Shown in pieces: positions 1 through 9,558 of a DNA stretch of 64,000 bases. Origin of the DNA: Clostridium sp. Marseille-Q2269 (GTDB lineage: Bacteria; Bacillota; Clostridia; Clostridiales; Clostridiaceae); NCBI RefSeq assembly GCF_943736985.1, contig NZ_CALSFS010000001.1, positions 558,001 through 622,000 on the forward strand, written 5' to 3'. Numbering within the stretch: the first letter of the stretch is position 1; the number at the start of each line of letters is the position of its first letter. A program made the position numbers and the translations under genes. The notes beneath the pieces are model-generated. The model saw only the letters and a list, made by a program, of their open reading frames with translations, searched no databases and was not told where the DNA came from.

Positions 1-198
1 ATAATATTTTAATAGCATTGCTTTTTATATTTTTTATTATCAATATTTTCACTCCTAAATTTTAATTGCCAAATATAATTATTCTTATATTATTTCCATA
101 TTTTTATACGCCATTTGGTTTTATTATATATATATGTTAAAGTTAGCTAATATTTACCCAAATATAATAATTCCAACGCTTTTTATTATATATTAATA

Positions 199-229
199 AA
201 ACCCACCGATAATTTATCAGTAGGTTTAT
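199..229 (-). terminator. Terminator after the 46-aa gene
   Basis: A 12-bp stem (ACCTACTGATAA with TTATCGGTGGGT) is fully paired only on the minus strand, where G-U pairs are allowed. It is followed by TTTTATT. It lies just past the stop at 235. Confidence 0.7.
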
Positions 230-234
230 TATTT

Positions 235-375
235 TTATTTATTTCTAATTCCTTGTTTTGCTGCTATTTTGCTAGAATTTCCTCTATCCATATATCCTGT
301 AGTAGAGTTCTTGCTATTCTCACTATTGTTTATTGCACTTTGATTTTTAGATTTTATATCAGAGTTCTTACTCAT
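235..375 (-). CDS. Small hydrophilic protein, 46 aa
   Basis: This short gene starts MSKNSDIKSKNQSA and ends AAKQGIRNK. The ATG lies 7 nt after a clear AAGGAAGTG ribosome site, and a terminator follows directly, so it looks like a real monocistronic gene. The product is rich in Ser, Asn and Lys, has no membrane segment, and contains a TGYMDRGN stretch. Many clostridia encode tiny hydrophilic proteins of this kind, some of them spore-associated. I do not recognise the family and assign no function. Confidence 0.65.
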   Translation of the reverse strand: MSKNSDIKSKNQSAINNSENSKNSTTGYMDRGNSSKIAAKQGIRNK

Positions 376-620
376 ATAATCACTTCCTTATATTATTTAA
401 ATTCACTATATATTATTCTCAAAATGTTCTCATATTATTTTTATATAATATAACTTTACATTTTTAATGGATAATAAATTATAAGGAAAAGATTTTTTAA
501 AGCTACTGTAAAAAATATAAGAAATCAAAAAATCAATATGAACTTATATTAAATGCTATTATATTTAGTTATTTAATACAAAGGGTGTTTTGTATCACGC
601 CTACTTTGGTAGTTGTTGAA

Positions 621-1415
621 TTAGCACATGCCTACATATTTATTTATAGTTTTGTATACTGCATTATCATTATTGTTGCCAGCTATAAATTTAGCCTTTT
701 CCTTTACATCCTCTGGTGCATTTTCCATAGCATAGCTATAATAAGCCTGATTAAACATAGTTATATCATTATAATAATCTCCAAAAACCATAGTATTATC
801 TTTATTTATATTAAACTTTTTTTGAAGTATTTCTATTGCATGACCCTTACTTACTTCTTTATTCATAATATCTATCCATTTATCTCCTGAAGCTACAAAT
901 TGAAGGTTTTTATCTAAATTTTCTTTTAAGTAATCCGTCATATTAGCTTTAATACCATCTTTAACATAATAACTTATCTTTTGAACAGGTTGATCTATAT
1001 CATCAAAAGATTTGTATTCTATATAAGGTACGTTATAAAAACTAAACTCATCTTTAATACTTTGAGATGGGTTAACAACCAACGCTTCATTTTCTCCTGC
1101 CAAAATCAACTCTTCTCCAAAATTTCTCTTTAAATTTTCCACTGATTTTATATATTTTTTATCTATATAATTGGCATAGAGAGTTTGTCCATTTTTATTA
1201 TATTTTATAAGTGCTCCATTATGAGCTATAAGTATCATACCTTCTTTTACATTATTAAAATTTTCATTTAATTGAGAATAAAATCTTCCACTAGCTGCTG
1301 CAAATTTTATTCCATTCTTGTGTAAATCATTTATTAAATTGAATACTTTGTTATATATTTTCCCATCACTATTTACTAGTGTTCCGTCTAAATCTGTAGC
1401 TATAAATTTTATCAT
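621..1415 (-). CDS. Cof-type HAD-IIB family hydrolase
   Basis: A 264-aa cytoplasmic phosphatase of the Cof/YbiV branch of the HAD superfamily. Motif I is DLDGTL near the N-terminus, followed by the ASGR motif typical of this branch. The C-terminal part has MVFGDYYNDITMF, the motif IV acidic pair that binds Mg2+. The cap is the alpha/beta C2B type expected at this length. The chosen start (MIKFIATDL) has GAGGAGGAAAAAC directly upstream; a longer in-frame extension of 15 residues has no ribosome site. Substrates of this family are mostly sugar phosphates, flavin or PLP precursors, and the sequence cannot narrow that. It stands alone behind a perfect palindrome at 1654-1686. Confidence 0.88.
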   Translation of the reverse strand: MIKFIATDLDGTLVNSDGKIYNKVFNLINDLHKNGIKFAAASGRFYSQLNENFNNVKEGMILIAHNGALIKYNKNGQTLYANYIDKKYIKSVENLKRNFGEELILAGENEALVVNPSQSIKDEFSFYNVPYIEYKSFDDIDQPVQKISYYVKDGIKANMTDYLKENLDKNLQFVASGDKWIDIMNKEVSKGHAIEILQKKFNINKDNTMVFGDYYNDITMFNQAYYSYAMENAPEDVKEKAKFIAGNNNDNAVYKTINKYVGMC

Positions 1416-1653
1416 GTTTTTCCTCCTCTGTATTATGGTGATTTTATATTTGAAAATCACATGCTACTTTGTATATCCTAATAATATATTTTTTATCCTT
1501 TTATATTATAGCATAACTAAAATATTTGTTTAATTTCACCTTAAATACCTTTGTGTTAAAAATTAACAACATATATTATTTTTAAAAATAATATATTATA
1601 ATAATTAAACCATTATAAAACCTTATGTAAATGCATGGGATTTTTGAACAATG

Positions 1654-1686
1654 TTAAGTTATCAATAAATTTTATTGATAACTTAA
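1654..1686. repeat. Perfect 33-nt palindrome between folD and the HAD gene
   Basis: Two exact 16-nt arms (TTAAGTTATCAATAAA and its reverse complement) flank a single T. It sits about 240 nt upstream of the HAD hydrolase start and 90 nt downstream of folD. No T-run follows on either strand, so an operator or RNA hairpin fits better than a classical terminator. Function is not known. Confidence 0.6.
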
Positions 1687-1708
1687 GATATTGTAAATAT
1701 AAACATTA

Positions 1709-1752
1709 AAGCCTATTTTTTATATTTATTAATATAAAAAATAAGCTTTGCT
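1709..1752 (-). terminator. Terminator of the fchA-folD operon
   Basis: A long AT-rich stem, AAGCYTATTTTTTATATT paired with AAATATAAAAAATAGGCTT, lies 20 to 65 nt after the folD stop. Confidence 0.65.
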
Positions 1753-1773
1753 TTTATTTATTAACTTTATAGT

Positions 1774-2619
1774 TTAATGTTTTTCTGCTGACTTTACTAT
1801 GTGTTTTAATAGTAAGGTAGTTGTAACGCTTCCAACTCCTCTTGGTACTGGAGTTATGGCACTTACTTTATGTTCTACATTTTGAAAATCTACGTCTCCA
1901 CATAATTTCCCATCTTCATCTACATTTATACTTACATCTATAACTATAGAATTTTCATTAAAATATTCTTCTTTTATTAATTTAGCTTTCCCTATAGCTG
2001 TTACTACTATATCTGCTTTTTTAGTTATAGCTGGTAAATCCTTAGTTTTAGAATGACATATAGTAACTGTAGCATTATTAGCTAAAGCCATCATAGCTAA
2101 AGGCTTTCCTACTACCATGCTTCTATTTATAATAGCTATATTTTTGCTATTTAAATCTATATCATAGTGCTTTAATATTTCTACTACAGCCTCCGGAGTA
2201 CAAGGCATAAATCCATTTAAATTTCCTTCAAATATTTTTTCCAGATTTAAAGGATTCATACAATCTACATCTTTTTCTAATGATATAGAAGAATTTATTA
2301 TATTGTTATTTAAATGTTTAGGATATGGTCTAAATACTAATATACCATGAATGTATTTGTCATTATTTAAAATTTCCATTAATTTTAAAAATTCTTCTTG
2401 TAATATATCTTCTTTTAGTTCATGTACTTTTACTTCTATATTTAGCTTTTCACAACTTTTTATTATACTTTTTTCATAAGCAATGTCATCTTGTTTATTT
2501 CCAATGCGTATGATAGCAAGCTTAGGTATAATACTTTTTTCTTTTAATTTATCTATTCTTAATTTTAAATCTTCTTTTATTTTTAAACCTACTTCATTTC
2601 CATATAATATTTTACTCAC
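1774..2619 (-). CDS. folD: Bifunctional methylene-THF dehydrogenase / methenyl-THF cyclohydrolase
   Basis: FolD, 281 aa, interconverts 5,10-methylene-, 5,10-methenyl- and 10-formyl-tetrahydrofolate in the cytoplasm, using NADP. The catalytic part shows [12 protein letters not shown] (family Tyr/Lys region). The NADP-binding part has the signature [14 protein letters not shown], and the C-terminus has [13 protein letters not shown]. Length is usual. The gene starts with GTG, whose G is the last base of the fchA stop codon (TAGTG), so the two are translationally coupled; AAGGGG lies upstream. With fchA it would feed formimino and one-carbon groups into the folate pool, as in purine- and amino-acid-fermenting clostridia. 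Confidence 0.95.
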   Translation of the reverse strand: MSKILYGNEVGLKIKEDLKLRIDKLKEKSIIPKLAIIRIGNKQDDIAYEKSIIKSCEKLNIEVKVHELKEDILQEEFLKLMEILNNDKYIHGILVFRPYPKHLNNNIINSSISLEKDVDCMNPLNLEKIFEGNLNGFMPCTPEAVVEILKHYDIDLNSKNIAIINRSMVVGKPLAMMALANNATVTICHSKTKDLPAITKKADIVVTAIGKAKLIKEEYFNENSIVIDVSINVDEDGKLCGDVDFQNVEHKVSAITPVPRGVGSVTTTLLLKHIVKSAEKH

Positions 2620-3251
2620 TATTCATTTCCCCTTATTAAATTCTCTATATAACTATAAACTTTATCTGCTTTAGTTGAATACTTTGAAACTAATGTACTA
2701 ATTTCTTCTTCTAATGAATTTTTTGCATCGTTATTTTTCATCATATTAGTATTTATATATACATTTAATTTAGAAGCCTCCAGAGCTGTCTTACAAAACA
2801 ATACTCCAACTCCTACATCACTTATTGCAATTCGTGTTCCTATTTTAGCCAACTTATAATGAAGATCTATAGTTTCTGCTGCACATTTGGCTACTTGTAG
2901 TGGTACTAAACTAGCTTCATATAAAGCCTTTTCCATAACTTCATCTTTATACTTTCTTTCTTCTTCTGTATTTTTAGGTAATCCATAGGCTTTTGACAAT
3001 GGATAAAATGCTTCAGCATCTTTGTTAACTAATGATTCTAATTTTTCTATTAAAATTTCTCCTTGTTTTAATATTTCCCTTACTTCATCTTCTACATCTT
3101 TATATTTTTTCTTTCCTATAGTTAGATTTGCTACCATATTACCTAAAGCCATGCCCAAAGCTCCTACATAGGCGCAAGCACCGCCTCCGCCTGGCACTGC
3201 TCCCTTAGAAGATAGCATATCTACAAACTCTTTACAACTTTTATCTAGCAT
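2619..3251 (-). CDS. fchA: Formiminotetrahydrofolate cyclodeaminase
   Basis: A 210-aa protein of the FTCD_C/cyclodeaminase family, which releases ammonia from 5-formimino-THF to give 5,10-methenyl-THF. The N-terminal [17 protein letters not shown] loop is the family hallmark, followed by a helical body. It is the stand-alone clostridial form, not the bifunctional animal enzyme. The start has AGGCGG upstream, and its stop codon overlaps the folD GTG by one base. Formimino-THF arises in purine, glycine or histidine fermentation; the xanthine-dehydrogenase-type genes at 20610-24263 would fit purine breakdown. Confidence 0.93.
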   Translation of the reverse strand: MLDKSCKEFVDMLSSKGAVPGGGGACAYVGALGMALGNMVANLTIGKKKYKDVEDEVREILKQGEILIEKLESLVNKDAEAFYPLSKAYGLPKNTEEERKYKDEVMEKALYEASLVPLQVAKCAAETIDLHYKLAKIGTRIAISDVGVGVLFCKTALEASKLNVYINTNMMKNNDAKNSLEEEISTLVSKYSTKADKVYSYIENLIRGNE

Positions 3252-3392
3252 AGAAATCCGCCTACCTTATTAATTTATTTTTGTTATATCAAATATTAAT
3301 TATATTTGATAGTCTTATATATCTTATATTATACATTATTTTTTATAACTATATTATTATATTATTTTATATTTTATTAATTTTATAAGATC

Positions 3393-4304
3393 TTATTTAT
3401 TTTCTAAGGAAATTATCAAATTAGTTAATATTTCATTTACAGATGTATTTATGCTTAATTTTCTACCTTCTTTTATAATTGCTCCATTTATTGTTTCTAT
3501 TTCTGTTTTTTTATTATTTAAAATATCTTGCAACATAGAGGATTTATTTTCTGCTGTTTTTAAAGCTACCTGTTCTACTTTTTTTATCATTTCCTCACAA
3601 TTAAAATCAAAACCCTTAGCATTAGCCACTTCTATTGCCTCTATAACTGCAGATTTCATAATTTTCATTGTAGATTCTTTTTTTAAAATGTCTCCATTTT
3701 TTATTCTTAAAATAGCTGTAATAGCATTAATTCCTACATTTATAATTAGCTTATTCCAAATTAGAATTTTAGGCTCCTTGCTTATATATGTCCTAAAACC
3801 ACTATTAATTAAAATAGTTTCTAAATCTTTTAAAATATTATTTTCTATCCCAGAGAACATACCTATATAAGTATCTCCTGAGCCTGCATGCTTTATATGT
3901 CCAGCTCTTACTGTAGTACAGCCTTCCCCCGTAGTCCCTATTATTATTTTATTCTTATTTATATATTTTTCTAACTTTTCTCCGTTACCGTACCCATTTT
4001 GAAGTGTTAAAACATAAGTATTCTTTCCTATTATACTCTTATTTTGTAAAATAGCTTCTTCAGTTTTTGTGGATTTTACAAAGATAATTGCCAAATCTAC
4101 TATTCCTATACCCTTAGAATTTACAAGTGCCTTAGGATAAAATTTTAGTTTTTTCTCTCCTTGTTCTATTATTAATCCCTGTTTATTTATAGTATTTATA
4201 TGCTCTTCCCATGTATTAATTAAATAAACATCTTCACCATTTTTATGTAAATAAGCTCCATATAAAGATCCCATAGCTCCAGATCCTATTATAGCAATTT
4301 TCAT
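3393..4304 (-). CDS. 2-dehydropantoate 2-reductase family protein (ApbA/PanE)
   Basis: A 303-aa NADP-dependent ketoacid reductase-like protein. The N-terminal Rossmann motif is IIGSGAMGSLYGAYL, TLQNGYGN follows in the middle, and the C-terminal helical domain has the WNKLIINVGINAITAI segment with the catalytic-type Lys and Asn. Family members reduce ketopantoate to pantoate for CoA synthesis. No pan genes lie nearby, so another 2-ketoacid is possible. GGGGTGAGAGT precedes the ATG. It is monocistronic between the folate genes and a palindromic repeat at 4457. Confidence 0.85.
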   Translation of the reverse strand: MKIAIIGSGAMGSLYGAYLHKNGEDVYLINTWEEHINTINKQGLIIEQGEKKLKFYPKALVNSKGIGIVDLAIIFVKSTKTEEAILQNKSIIGKNTYVLTLQNGYGNGEKLEKYINKNKIIIGTTGEGCTTVRAGHIKHAGSGDTYIGMFSGIENNILKDLETILINSGFRTYISKEPKILIWNKLIINVGINAITAILRIKNGDILKKESTMKIMKSAVIEAIEVANAKGFDFNCEEMIKKVEQVALKTAENKSSMLQDILNNKKTEIETINGAIIKEGRKLSINTSVNEILTNLIISLENK

Positions 4305-4456
4305 ACTCTCACCCCATATTTATTAACTTGCTGTATAAATTTATATAAAAATTGATCTTTTAAATGCTAAAATAGTACAAATTCACAGACAAATTAATAC
4401 TTTATTGTTTTCATCTTTTCTATAGATTATATCATCATATAATAATAAAAGCATAA

Positions 4457-4559
4457 AAAAGTGGCTGTGGCACTAAGAATAAATGCTACAATATATTGTG
4501 TTAACTTTAAACTATAAAACAATATATTGGCTTAAATTCTTTAATGCCGCAGCCCCTTT
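4457..4559. repeat. Long palindromic intergenic repeat, copy 1
   Basis: About 100 nt that fold on themselves. The outer arms are GTGGCTGTGGCACTAAGAAT and the near-complement ATTCTTTAATGCCGCAGCCCC, and two CAATATATTG blocks lie inside. It matches copy 2 at 9559 in outer arms, inner blocks and spacing. It lies directly downstream of psuG and could also stop transcription. Confidence 0.75.
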
Positions 4560-4586
4560 AAATTTATTATAAATCTTTATTTTAAT

Positions 4587-5510
4587 TTATTTATTAAGCT
4601 TACATAATTCTATAGCTAACTCTGAAGCTACTGCAACGTTATTGTAAACTAATTGTATATTAGCTTCTAAACTCTTTCCTGCAGTTATATCTTTTACTTT
4701 AGCTAATAAGAATGGTGTACTTTCTTTACCTTTTATACCTTTTTCTTCTGATTCTTTAACTGCATCATTTATAGCTTTTGTTATAGCATCATAGTCCATT
4801 TGGTACTGTTCTGGGATTGGATTAGCTACTACCATTCCACCTTGAAGACCTAAATCCCATTTAGCTTTTAAAGCTTCTGCTAATTCCTTCGGTGTATCCA
4901 CTTTATAGTCTACCTTAAATCCACTTCTTCTTGTATAGAATGCTGGTAATTCTTCTGTGCCAAATCCTACTACTGGTACTCCTTGAGTTTCTAAATATTC
5001 TAATGTTAAACCTATATCTAAAATAGATTTTGCTCCAGCACAAACTACTGCCACATCAGTATGAGATAATTCTTGAAGATCTGCTGATATATCAAAAGTT
5101 TCTTGAGCCCCTCTATGAACTCCACCTATTCCACCAGTTCCAAATACTTTTATTCCTGCTAAACTAGCTATGATCATAGTAGATGCTACTGTAGTTGCTC
5201 CATCTAATTTTTTAGCTAATATAAATGGGATATCCCTTCTACTAGTTTTAATTACTTCTGTACCTTTTTTACCTAAATATTCTATTTCATCCTTTGTTAA
5301 ACCAACTTTTAATTTACCATTTAATATTGCTATAGTAGCTGGTATCGCTCCTTTATCCCTTATTATTTTTTCAACATTTAATGCAGTTTCTACATTTTTA
5401 GGATATGGCATTCCGTGAGATATTATAGTAGATTCTAGTGCCACTACTGGTTTATTTTCTTTTAAAGCCTCTAATACTTCTTTATTAATGTCTAAATATT
5501 TTTCTAACAT
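4587..5510 (-). CDS. psuG: Pseudouridine-5'-phosphate glycosidase
   Basis: PsuG, 307 aa, reversibly cleaves the C-C glycosidic bond of pseudouridine 5'-phosphate to uracil and ribose 5-phosphate. It belongs to the indigoidine synthase A-like family. Typical motifs are VALESTIISHGMPYP near the N-terminus, FGTGGIGGVHRGA in the middle and VCAGAKSILDIG followed by PVVGFGT. The gene overlaps psuK by 7 nt and has its own AAGGAGATAGG site. The pair salvages pseudouridine from RNA turnover. Confidence 0.95.
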   Translation of the reverse strand: MLEKYLDINKEVLEALKENKPVVALESTIISHGMPYPKNVETALNVEKIIRDKGAIPATIAILNGKLKVGLTKDEIEYLGKKGTEVIKTSRRDIPFILAKKLDGATTVASTMIIASLAGIKVFGTGGIGGVHRGAQETFDISADLQELSHTDVAVVCAGAKSILDIGLTLEYLETQGVPVVGFGTEELPAFYTRRSGFKVDYKVDTPKELAEALKAKWDLGLQGGMVVANPIPEQYQMDYDAITKAINDAVKESEEKGIKGKESTPFLLAKVKDITAGKSLEANIQLVYNNVAVASELAIELCKLNK

Positions 5511-6601
5511 AATCCTATCTCCTTCATCTTATTATTTATGTTCCAAACTGACATGTTTGGATTTATAGTGTCTTCATGGGACAATGCTAATATGGAAGCT
5601 GTCATGGAAAACTTCACAGTTTCTTCTATGGAAAAATCCTTTAAGTAACAATATGCAATAGCCGCCATAAAAGCATCCCCTGCTCCTGTTACATTTATAA
5701 CTTTAACTTTAGGAGTAGATATTTTACCTTTTTCTTTTCCGTCATTATAATAAACCCCTTCTTCACCTAAAGTTATAAACACCCTTTTAACTCCTTTTTC
5801 TAAAAAAAACTCTGATACTTTTTCTAAGTCATTATCTTTTTTTATAGAAATTCCAGATAACATTTCTGCCTCAATTTTATTAGGCTTAATAGTATGAAAT
5901 TTCCCTACCATATTTTTTATCTTTTTAGCTTTAGTAGTAGATACTGTATCTAAAAAGAATTGTGTATTTGTATAATTGTTAACTATATATTCTATAATAT
6001 CCTGGGGTATATTAGTATCAATTATGCATACTCCAGAATTCTCTATAACATGTTTTTTAGTTTTAATAAAACTTAATGGCATTTTATTAAATATATCCAT
6101 ATGAGCTATTGCAACTACCATATCTCCCTTTTCATCTAGTATTGAAAGATACGTAGATGTTGAATTTTCTCTCATTATTATGGAGTGTTCCATATCCATA
6201 CCTATAAGTTTCGCTTCTTCTAATATCTTAGTTCCATACATATCCGCCCCTAAAGCGGTTATGAGCTTCGTATTTACTCCTAATCTAGTTAAGTTTTCCC
6301 CTATGTTTCTGCCTACTCCACCCAAGGATATTTTACTTGTTCCTGGATTAGAATCTTTATATATTAACTGATCATTAGGGAATCCTTGTATATCCATATT
6401 TGCTCCACCAATTATAGAAACATATTCCTCTTCTTTTGAAACTATATAACCTTTACCTAATATATTCCCTTTTTTCAAAAGATTAGCTATGTGCACTGCT
6501 GCAGAAGATCTAGTTATACCTAGCTTTTCTGCCAAGTCCTTTTGGGATATCATTGGATCTTTTTTTATTAATTCTAAAATTTCTTTTTCTCTATTTGTCA
6601 T
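5504..6601 (-). CDS. psuK: PfkB-family pseudouridine kinase with N-terminal winged-helix domain
   Basis: A 365-aa fusion. Residues 1 to about 60 form a helix-turn-helix (EILELIKKDPMISQKDLAEKL, then SSAAVHIANLLKKG). The rest is a ribokinase/PfkB sugar kinase with GGANMDIQG at its start, SLGGVGRNIGENL (substrate site) and NVTGAGDAFMA (catalytic Asp and anion hole) near the end. It phosphorylates pseudouridine to the substrate of PsuG, with which it overlaps by 7 nt. The start has GAGGGGATAAAT upstream; a longer in-frame extension lacks one. The DNA-binding domain suggests autoregulation, and a 15-bp inverted repeat lies just upstream. Confidence 0.9.
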   Translation of the reverse strand: MTNREKEILELIKKDPMISQKDLAEKLGITRSSAAVHIANLLKKGNILGKGYIVSKEEEYVSIIGGANMDIQGFPNDQLIYKDSNPGTSKISLGGVGRNIGENLTRLGVNTKLITALGADMYGTKILEEAKLIGMDMEHSIIMRENSTSTYLSILDEKGDMVVAIAHMDIFNKMPLSFIKTKKHVIENSGVCIIDTNIPQDIIEYIVNNYTNTQFFLDTVSTTKAKKIKNMVGKFHTIKPNKIEAEMLSGISIKKDNDLEKVSEFFLEKGVKRVFITLGEEGVYYNDGKEKGKISTPKVKVINVTGAGDAFMAAIAYCYLKDFSIEETVKFSMTASILALSHEDTINPNMSVWNINNKMKEIGLC

Positions 6602-6619
6602 ATTTATCCCCTCTAAAAA

Positions 6620-6668
6620 CCTTTTCTTAAACAAGTGCTTATAAAGTAAGCTTTTGTTTAAGAAAAGG
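6620..6668 (-). promoter_or_regulatory. Inverted repeat in front of psuK, candidate operator
   Basis: Two exact 15-nt arms, CCTTTTCTTAAACAA and TTGTTTAAGAAAAGG, are separated by 19 nt that contain a further GCTTA/TAAGC stem. The right arm begins six or fewer bases after a TATGAT -10-like box on the minus strand, so the repeat would span the transcription start and 5' leader of psuK-psuG. This is a natural place for repression by the PsuK helix-turn-helix domain, which is an inference. Confidence 0.6.
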
Positions 6669-6823
6669 ATATCATAAATTCTTATAATTTTCAATATTTA
6701 TTTTTTTAATTTTTATACAAAAATTAAAAATCATCGGACAATTAAATGTAATTCTAAAGATCTAATTAATAATAATATTATTATTATCTATTTAAATTAA
6801 ACAACTCGTTAAAATTAAAATAA

Positions 6824-6866
6824 AGATACAATCAATAATTCTATTTACTGACTGTATCTTTATTTT
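6824..6866 (-). terminator. Terminator after aspartate 4-decarboxylase
   Basis: The stem AAAGATACAGTCA pairs with TTGATTGTATCTTT and is followed by a T-rich run on the minus strand, 65 to 110 nt past the stop. Confidence 0.75.
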
Positions 6867-6931
6867 ATTTATATATTAAATTTAAATCCATTGGTCCTAT
6901 ATATTATAAAGCTTTAAATCTTAACAACAAT

Positions 6932-8575
6932 TTATTTTTTGGATGATTTATAATTCTTCCATTCCCCTACATACTCATCTAATACATTGTGAAGAACTTT
7001 TCCTATTTTAGAATATGCTTCATCATTTAAATTGGCAAGTGATATTCTAATAGACCACTCTGGCCCATTGAATCCTCCTCCACCTAATAGAACTATAGAA
7101 GATTTTTCTGCTAATCGTAATAGTATATCTACAGGTTTATACTGTTTTTCTAAATAACTACTAAATTCTTCTCCATAATTAGAATCTGCCCACTCAAGCA
7201 AATCAAACTCTGTATAGTATGAAGCATCATCTTCTTGTCTTTCAAATTTTATACCTAATCCTTCATATAATAATTTTTGACGACGTCTACATATTTGTTG
7301 TGTTAATTGTTTATATTTATTTTCCCTATCTAATATAGCAAACACAGAAAAGAATGCCATTTGAACTTGTTGTGGAGTAGATAATCCTGCTGTATGATTA
7401 AGGGCTACTTGACGACTATCTGCTACTATCCTATCGATAAAAGGAATTTGCTCTGGATTAGTAGAAAGAGCTCCATATCGCTTTCTTAAATCTTCTTTCT
7501 TGTCCTTTGGTAATTGCCTTATTAATTTATCAAATACATTATCTTCATAAAGGGCAATAGTTCCAAGTCTCCATCCTGTTACTCCAAAATATTTTGAAAA
7601 AGAATAAACACCTATTGTGTTATACGGCAAATCCGCTACTAGAGAACGGAATTCATCTACAAATGTTCCGTATACATCATCAGAAATTATCATTAAATCT
7701 GGATTGCTTTGATTTACAATTTCTACTATTTTATTTATAGAATCCGGTTTTATAGCTACAGATGGGGGATTACTAGGATTAACCACAAACAGTGCTTTAA
7801 TACTTGGGTCCCTTAATTTCTCTAATTCTTCTTCAGGATATTGCCAAGTATGAGTTCCATCTTCATTTGTCTCACTTGCATTAATATTAACTACATCACA
7901 ACTATAGCGAGGTATTAAAGGTATTTCAAGATATGGAGTAAATATAGGAGTCATAATAGCTATCCTATCTCCTTTTTGAAGTAATTCATTAGCTCTTAAA
8001 GAATCAAATATATAACACATAGCTGCAGTAGCTCCTTCTACTGCAAACAAATTAAATTTTCCTTTTAGTGGTTTATTGTAACACATTTCTTGCATAAGAT
8101 AATCTCGTACCAATTTTTCTATATGAATTAATATTCTATCTGGAACTGGATAGTTGTCTCCAATAATTCCATCTGCCAGTTCATATATAAAGCAATCTTT
8201 ATTAAAACCTTTCACCTCTACACCATAATCAACTATATTATTTAAAAGATCTATTCCTGGTTCATCTTTATGTTTTTTTATGTATTCTTTTAATCTTTCA
8301 TATATGCCTTCTTTTTTAGGCATTCCCGCTAGTGCTCCGTCATTCCATACCCTACGAGTTTCCTCTACTGCAAATTGACCAAAAGTAAAAAATGATTCTC
8401 TAGGGGCTGCTGCTGTCCAATTTGGATTTCCTCTTCCTGCGTCTAAAAGAGCATGGGCACTTTTTGCTATTTGTCCCCCTTTAGCAAGGCTAATTAATTT
8501 ATTTTTAAGCTCAAACGGACTAATCTTTCCATAAATACGTTCTAATTCTATACGTTGAATATTAGGATTATCCAT
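6932..8575 (-). CDS. asdA: Aspartate 4-decarboxylase (PLP enzyme)
   Basis: A 547-aa aminotransferase-fold enzyme that converts L-aspartate to L-alanine and CO2, usually with some aspartate aminotransferase activity. The long N-terminal arm with LLDAGRGNPNW, the NPSNPPS motif and the PLP lysine in SFSKYFGVTGWRLG mark this subgroup and separate it from ordinary class I aminotransferases of about 400 aa. GGGAGG precedes the ATG. It is monocistronic with its own terminator. Coupled to an aspartate/alanine antiporter it can generate proton-motive force, but no such antiporter is in the window. Confidence 0.92.
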   Translation of the reverse strand: MDNPNIQRIELERIYGKISPFELKNKLISLAKGGQIAKSAHALLDAGRGNPNWTAAAPRESFFTFGQFAVEETRRVWNDGALAGMPKKEGIYERLKEYIKKHKDEPGIDLLNNIVDYGVEVKGFNKDCFIYELADGIIGDNYPVPDRILIHIEKLVRDYLMQEMCYNKPLKGKFNLFAVEGATAAMCYIFDSLRANELLQKGDRIAIMTPIFTPYLEIPLIPRYSCDVVNINASETNEDGTHTWQYPEEELEKLRDPSIKALFVVNPSNPPSVAIKPDSINKIVEIVNQSNPDLMIISDDVYGTFVDEFRSLVADLPYNTIGVYSFSKYFGVTGWRLGTIALYEDNVFDKLIRQLPKDKKEDLRKRYGALSTNPEQIPFIDRIVADSRQVALNHTAGLSTPQQVQMAFFSVFAILDRENKYKQLTQQICRRRQKLLYEGLGIKFERQEDDASYYTEFDLLEWADSNYGEEFSSYLEKQYKPVDILLRLAEKSSIVLLGGGGFNGPEWSIRISLANLNDEAYSKIGKVLHNVLDEYVGEWKNYKSSKK

Positions 8576-8956
8576 TAAAAATTCCTCCCTTTACAAATGC
8601 AATTGCTAAATTTTAATAAAAATCTTTTTATTAAATTATATTGTCCAGTGTCTTTAAAAACTATTCCTATAAAAGTATGTATTGTTAATATATCCCTAGG
8701 TTCATATTGTACAAATTATCTGTTATATAAATAATTTCATTCAAAATGTTATTGATTTCGAAATTATAACTTCATTAATTTACATTATAATTATGGCTAT
8801 TTTCTGTGTCAAAGCATGTAAATTATAGTTAATTATTAATTTATAAAAATAACATAATCTTAAGTTATAGAAAAATAAACTTTGATGGATAATTGTATTA
8901 CTTAACAAAGAAAATATCAGAATGTCTTATTAATATGATAAATTTTAAAAATATTA
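8576..8956. other. Intergenic stretch without a recognisable gene
   Basis: About 380 nt of AT-rich sequence between asdA and the terminator of the next gene. I find no ribosome site with an open frame on either strand. It must hold the asdA promoter, but I cannot place it firmly. Confidence 0.5.
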
Positions 8957-8992
8957 AAACTGCCAATTTATTAAGAAAAATAAGCAGTTTTC
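8957..8992 (-). terminator. Terminator after the 100-aa membrane protein
   Basis: The stem AAAACTGC / GCAGTTTT lies 15 to 50 nt after the stop, and the 3' arm runs into TTTTAATATTTTT on the minus strand. Confidence 0.7.
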
Positions 8993-9006
8993 AAGTAATT
9001 CATATT

Positions 9007-9309
9007 TTATTTCTTTGTATACTTATTTACTAACATAAAAGGGGCCATAAGAAGAATAATAAAAGCTATAGTAAATATAGGATACTTAGGAGTTTGATCA
9101 AAATATAATAATATAGCATAAAATAAAAAACATAAAGAAAGCATTAAATAATTTATTCCAAGGGATTTAGTAAATTTATCTTTATCTGTTATCTTTCTAT
9201 GTACTCCAACATAAACTTTTATTTCCTTTTTTACTATTGAATTGTATGACCAATAGAGCATAAGTAAACACATTATTGCATAAGTAATTATATATATTAC
9301 TCTAAGCAT
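9007..9309 (-). CDS. Small integral membrane protein, 100 aa
   Basis: Three hydrophobic segments: residues about 3-22 (VIYIITYAIMCLLMLYW), 50-68 (NYLMLSLCFLFYAILLYF) and 76-94 (PIFTIAFIILLMAPFMLV). A charged loop (HRKITDKDKFTKSLG) lies between the first two. The layout resembles the small DUF3784-type membrane proteins of Firmicutes, but I cannot confirm membership. GGGAGG lies 6 nt before the chosen ATG. It is monocistronic. Function unknown. Confidence 0.75.
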   Translation of the reverse strand: MLRVIYIITYAIMCLLMLYWSYNSIVKKEIKVYVGVHRKITDKDKFTKSLGINYLMLSLCFLFYAILLYFDQTPKYPIFTIAFIILLMAPFMLVNKYTKK

Positions 9310-9558
9310 ATTAAGCCTCCCATTCATAATCAAATTATAAACTATATTAATTATACCATTAATTTCAAATTTTAAGTTAAATTCCCTAAATGTTTTTTGC
9401 TAAATTTTATAATACCTATTAATACTTAATACAATAAACACCATGGCTTTTGTGACAACAAAAATATATGTATAATTTTTTATAATATACTGATTAACAA
9501 TAATAAAATTCATATAAATGATTACAAAAGTAATACTTATAAAAACTCACTTAAATAT

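Noticed and set aside
560-600. Terminator after the HAD hydrolase gene (ATACAAA/TTTGTAT stem near 577-594)
   Set aside because: The stem is seven weak A-T-rich pairs without a run of T, too poor to report as a feature.
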